Part shown: one piece after another, positions 6,815-8,825 of the stretch | Layout of the letters: every line of letters begins with the position of its first letter | How positions within the stretch are numbered: position 1 is the stretch's first letter | Assembly: GCA_039180865.1 (NCBI GenBank) | Contig: JBCDCZ010000190.1 | Span: 1-8,825, forward strand | Direction: 5' to 3' | Origin: JBCDCU01 sp039180865 | Lineage (GTDB): Bacteria > Pseudomonadota > Alphaproteobacteria > Rhizobiales > JACESI01 | Length of the DNA: 8,825 nt | Made by a program: the position numbers and the translations under genes | The notes under the pieces: model-generated | What the model saw: only the letters and a program-made list of their open reading frames with translations | Database searches by the model: none | Told to the model about the DNA's origin: nothing

Positions 6815-7792
6815 CTACTTGATCGCGCCTGACGCTTTCAGGATCGTCTGATGGCGATCACGCTGCTCGGTCCAGTAGCTGGCAAGACCGTCCCCTGCCA
6901 GGAAGTCGCCCTGAAGAGACTTGTCCTTCTTGTATTTCTGCCAGTCAGCAGATGAATAGACCTTGTTGAAGAGATCCGTGTAGAAGGTTTGAGCTTCTGC
7001 ACTCATGCCCGGCGCACCAACAACGGCGCGCTGCATGAAGTAAGCAAACTCCGCGCCTTTTTCCTTCAAGGTCGGGACATCCGGGAAGAGCGGCAAACGT
7101 TCATTCGTAAAGGCAACAAGCGGAATCACATCACCTGATTCAAAGAAGCCAAGTGCCTCAGACGGATTGTTCACTGAAGATGTGATCTGACGTCCGGCAA
7201 GATCCTTCGCGACGGCACCGCCACCCTTATAAGGGATGTACTTGATCGACAGACCATAGTTGTCGTTCAGGAAATCCGTGATGATGTTGTCTTCGGAATT
7301 TTTGCCGGTTCCACCCATCACCCAGTTGCTGCCGCGCTCTTTGGCGACTTCGAGGAACTGCTCGAAGCTGGTGATGCCTTCATCCTTGTGAACCCAAAGA
7401 AGGAAGGTATCTTCCGCCATGCGTCCGACCGGAGCAAACTTCATGATGTCCACGTCAAGACCCGGCTGACGCAGCGGGGTCGTGAAGAACGAGTTCAACG
7501 TCACCATGATTGTGTGATTGGGATCGCGTGCGCTCTTCATGTGGACGAGCGCTTCAGCCCCCGAACCACCCGGCTTGTTCACCGGCACCATCGGGCGCGG
7601 CGACAGATCTTCCTTTTCGATGATCGCCTGCATCAGACGGGCCATCTTGTCAGCACCGCCGCCTTTACCGGCCATGATGACAAACTCCACCGGTTTGTTC
7701 GGCTCAAAGGCTTGAGCCGCCCCAGTGAACAGGGCCGCCGTCATCGCAAGCGCGCCAACGAGACCCCCCATCAGTTTAACGTTTTTTGCCAT
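6815..7792 (-). CDS. tctC: Tripartite tricarboxylate transporter, periplasmic binding protein TctC
   Basis: A 325-residue secreted substrate-binding protein of the TctC/Bug family. I place the start at 7792 although the frame is open to 7966. From 7792 the protein begins with a clean signal peptide (MAKNVK, hydrophobic core 8-23, likely cleavage after AQA at 26-28) and is preceded by AGGGAGGA at ideal spacing. The longer form would add 58 unlike residues and overlap the stress-protein gene and its terminator. The ligand-site region AGKGGGADKMAR (41-52) matches the family's glycine-rich loop with its conserved Asp. The sequence NKPGGSGAEA and, further on, IPYKGGGAVAKDL are also typical of the family. 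In the periplasm it captures the solute and delivers it to TctAB. The ligand is not predictable. It is the first gene of the tctCBA operon, and I see no clear promoter in the 112-base gap before it. Confidence 0.94.
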   Translation of the reverse strand: MAKNVKLMGGLVGALAMTAALFTGAAQAFEPNKPVEFVIMAGKGGGADKMARLMQAIIEKEDLSPRPMVPVNKPGGSGAEALVHMKSARDPNHTIMVTLNSFFTTPLRQPGLDVDIMKFAPVGRMAEDTFLLWVHKDEGITSFEQFLEVAKERGSNWVMGGTGKNSEDNIITDFLNDNYGLSIKYIPYKGGGAVAKDLAGRQITSSVNNPSEALGFFESGDVIPLVAFTNERLPLFPDVPTLKEKGAEFAYFMQRAVVGAPGMSAEAQTFYTDLFNKVYSSADWQKYKKDKSLQGDFLAGDGLASYWTEQRDRHQTILKASGAIK

Positions 7793-7796
7793 ACTT

Positions 7797-7804
7797 TCCT
7801 CCCT
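7797..7804 (-). promoter_or_regulatory. Ribosome binding site that fixes the tctC start
   Basis: AGGGAGGA on the minus strand ends four bases before the ATG at 7792, with the GGAGG core five bases away. It is the strongest ribosome site in the window and is the main reason for choosing the shorter tctC reading frame. A strong site suits a binding protein that is needed in excess over the permease. Confidence 0.75.
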
Positions 7805-7853
7805 TCTGGCAGTGAAGACCTTCCCCCTCTCGGAGATTGGTAGTTTCCGTTTT

Positions 7854-7895
7854 AAAAACAGTTCCCCGGCCCGGTCTTCGAAAAAGCCGGAGAAC
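7854..7895 (-). terminator. Rho-independent terminator of the universal stress protein gene
   Basis: On the minus strand GTTCTCCGGC (7895 to 7886) pairs with GCCGGGGAAC (7870 to 7861) over ten bases, with one G-T wobble, enclosing a 15-base loop. TG and then five T residues (7858 to 7854) follow. The stem starts nine bases after the stress-protein stop codon, which is itself backed by an immediate in-frame TAA. Position, GC-rich stem and T-run make this a convincing intrinsic terminator. It separates the stress-protein transcript from the tct operon, either completely or as an attenuator. Confidence 0.75.
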
Positions 7896-7904
7896 AGATT
7901 CTTA

Positions 7905-8762
7905 CTAATGCACAAGCAAAACCGGCATGCGGGCGGTATCAACGACCACCTGCGTGCTGCCGCCAAACACCGTTTCGTGTGCGTGGCTGTGACTATAGGC
8001 TCCCATCACCATGAGATCCGCGCCAACTTCCGCGCTTTTCTCCAAGAGATCGGATCCAATTTTGCCTTTGCTCTCAAATCGCTCAACCTTTGCCTCGATA
8101 TCTCTCAAAGCGAGATATTCGATGAGATCCTCGCTGGTCGAGCCATGAATCTCTTCCCTGCCAACAGTCAGGATCGTCACTTCCTTCGCATCGTCAATGA
8201 CGTTGAGACTGAGCGCAACGGCGCGAGCAGCCTGTGTCGAGCCGTTCCAGGCAATCGTAATTTTTTCGCCCAGACTTGTTGGCGCCTCATCCTGCGGCGG
8301 GCACATCATGACGGGACGCCCCGTCGAGAACAGGGCCGACTTCAGGGTATTTGCCCCAAGATTCCGGTCGCGGTCCGGTTGAGGAACCGCGATAAGGTCG
8401 GTCAGGCGGCCATAATGGCGAATAACATCGATCTGTTTTCCAACTCGCGCCACCCAGGATGCCGTTGGCTTCTTTCCATCAGGCTTGTCGGAAATCGTCA
8501 ATCCAAGTTTACCGGCAAGCGCAGTAAACTCGGATTTCAGATTTTCTTCCTCACTGTCTGCAACTTTCTCCGCCTGTTCCGCGATCTGATCGCGGACAAA
8601 GCTTGGAATCGGCACGCCATAGGGCAGCATATCCTCAGGCCGAGCTTTGCAGTACGTGACGACGGTGTGCGCATTGAAGCGCCGGGACATGGCAGCCGCA
8701 TGGGCAAGGACGTTGTCGCCCTTGCCGTCACCTCGAACAGGAACGAGGATCTTTCGGATCAT
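7905..8762 (-). CDS. Tandem-domain universal stress protein (UspA family)
   Basis: A 285-residue cytoplasmic protein with two Usp folds. The first (about 1-158) opens with MIRKILVPVRGD and has lost the nucleotide-binding glycines. The second (about 166-285) opens with KITIAWNGSTQAARAV and ends with MGAYSHSHAHETVFGGSTQ, the ATP-binding motif G-x2-G-x9-G, here with Ser257 in place of the second glycine. It finishes with the usual MPVLLVH strand. Universal stress proteins bind ATP or other small molecules and modulate survival under starvation or stress. The start is well fixed, with the first strand immediately at the N-terminus and GGGGAGGA just upstream. The gene has its own terminator, so it is probably not part of the tct operon, although Usp genes next to TTT and TRAP transporters are common in proteobacteria. 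Whether ATP is still bound, given the substitution, is uncertain. Confidence 0.93.
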   Translation of the reverse strand: MIRKILVPVRGDGKGDNVLAHAAAMSRRFNAHTVVTYCKARPEDMLPYGVPIPSFVRDQIAEQAEKVADSEEENLKSEFTALAGKLGLTISDKPDGKKPTASWVARVGKQIDVIRHYGRLTDLIAVPQPDRDRNLGANTLKSALFSTGRPVMMCPPQDEAPTSLGEKITIAWNGSTQAARAVALSLNVIDDAKEVTILTVGREEIHGSTSEDLIEYLALRDIEAKVERFESKGKIGSDLLEKSAEVGADLMVMGAYSHSHAHETVFGGSTQVVVDTARMPVLLVH

Positions 8763-8825
8763 GTCATGTCCTCCCCACAGGCTGATTAAACTAAGGTATT
8801 AGAACAATCCGTCAATTAGTCCCTC

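Noticed and set aside
7793..7966. N-terminal extension of tctC by 58 codons
   Set aside because: It would overlap the stress-protein gene and its terminator and bury the signal peptide. The ATG at 7792 has an excellent ribosome site.
7725..8789. A 354-codon plus-strand open frame opposite the stress-protein gene
   Set aside because: It is antisense to a clear Usp gene, has Arg/Phe/Asn-rich composition with no recognisable domain, and lacks a good ribosome site. It is a shadow of codon bias.
8800..8820. FNR-type site around TTGACggatTGTTC upstream of the stress-protein gene
   Set aside because: The right half does not match the ATCAA half-site, so there is no real dyad.
8763..8825. TTGACG (8810-8815, minus strand) as a -35 box for the stress-protein gene
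   Set aside because: No acceptable -10 hexamer at 16-18 bases. Only a poor TTTAAT at 19 bases is present, and the upstream sequence is cut off by the window.
1..8825. CRISPR arrays, tRNA or rRNA genes, insertion sequences
   Set aside because: No spaced repeats, cloverleaf-like segments, ribosomal motifs, transposase frames or terminal inverted repeats were seen on either strand.

Overview
The window carries six genes, all read on the minus strand, tightly packed and separated by short intergenic gaps. Coding density, moderate GC content and protein style (a tandem-domain universal stress protein, a tripartite tricarboxylate (TTT) transporter, an ammonium channel joined to a chemotaxis signalling domain) suggest a free-living, motile alphaproteobacterium, perhaps a marine Rhodobacterales or Stappiaceae-like organism. 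That placement is inference from protein style, not from a marker gene.

In transcription order (right to left) the layout is as follows. A two-domain universal stress protein (7905-8762) is closed by a convincing intrinsic terminator (7854-7895). Next comes a complete TTT solute transporter: periplasmic binding protein TctC (6815-7792, start corrected downstream of the longest reading frame), small membrane subunit TctB (6247-6777) and large permease TctA (4625-6169). A 20-nt GNRA-type hairpin sits in the tctB-tctA gap. Only 21 bases after tctA, and in the same reading frame, begins a 606-residue P-loop protein with a zeta-toxin/kinase-like core behind a long N-terminal extension (2783-4603). 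After an AT-rich 135-base gap with a promoter-like element and a perfect 12-bp palindrome comes the most unusual gene: an Amt/AmtB ammonium channel fused to a HAMP-like helix and a full methyl-accepting chemotaxis signalling domain (269-2647). The last 268 bases hold no supported gene, but they contain a stem-loop just after the stop codon, a 9-bp direct repeat and a promoter-like sequence pointing out of the window.

Working together: tctCBA should form a sodium- or proton-driven, high-affinity uptake system for a carboxylate whose identity cannot be read here. The P-loop protein is probably co-transcribed with it. The Amt-chemoreceptor fusion is best read as a candidate ammonium sensor that couples the channel's C-terminal tail directly to CheA/CheW signalling. 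No glnK lies beside it in the window. A curiosity is that all six genes end in the amber codon TAG.
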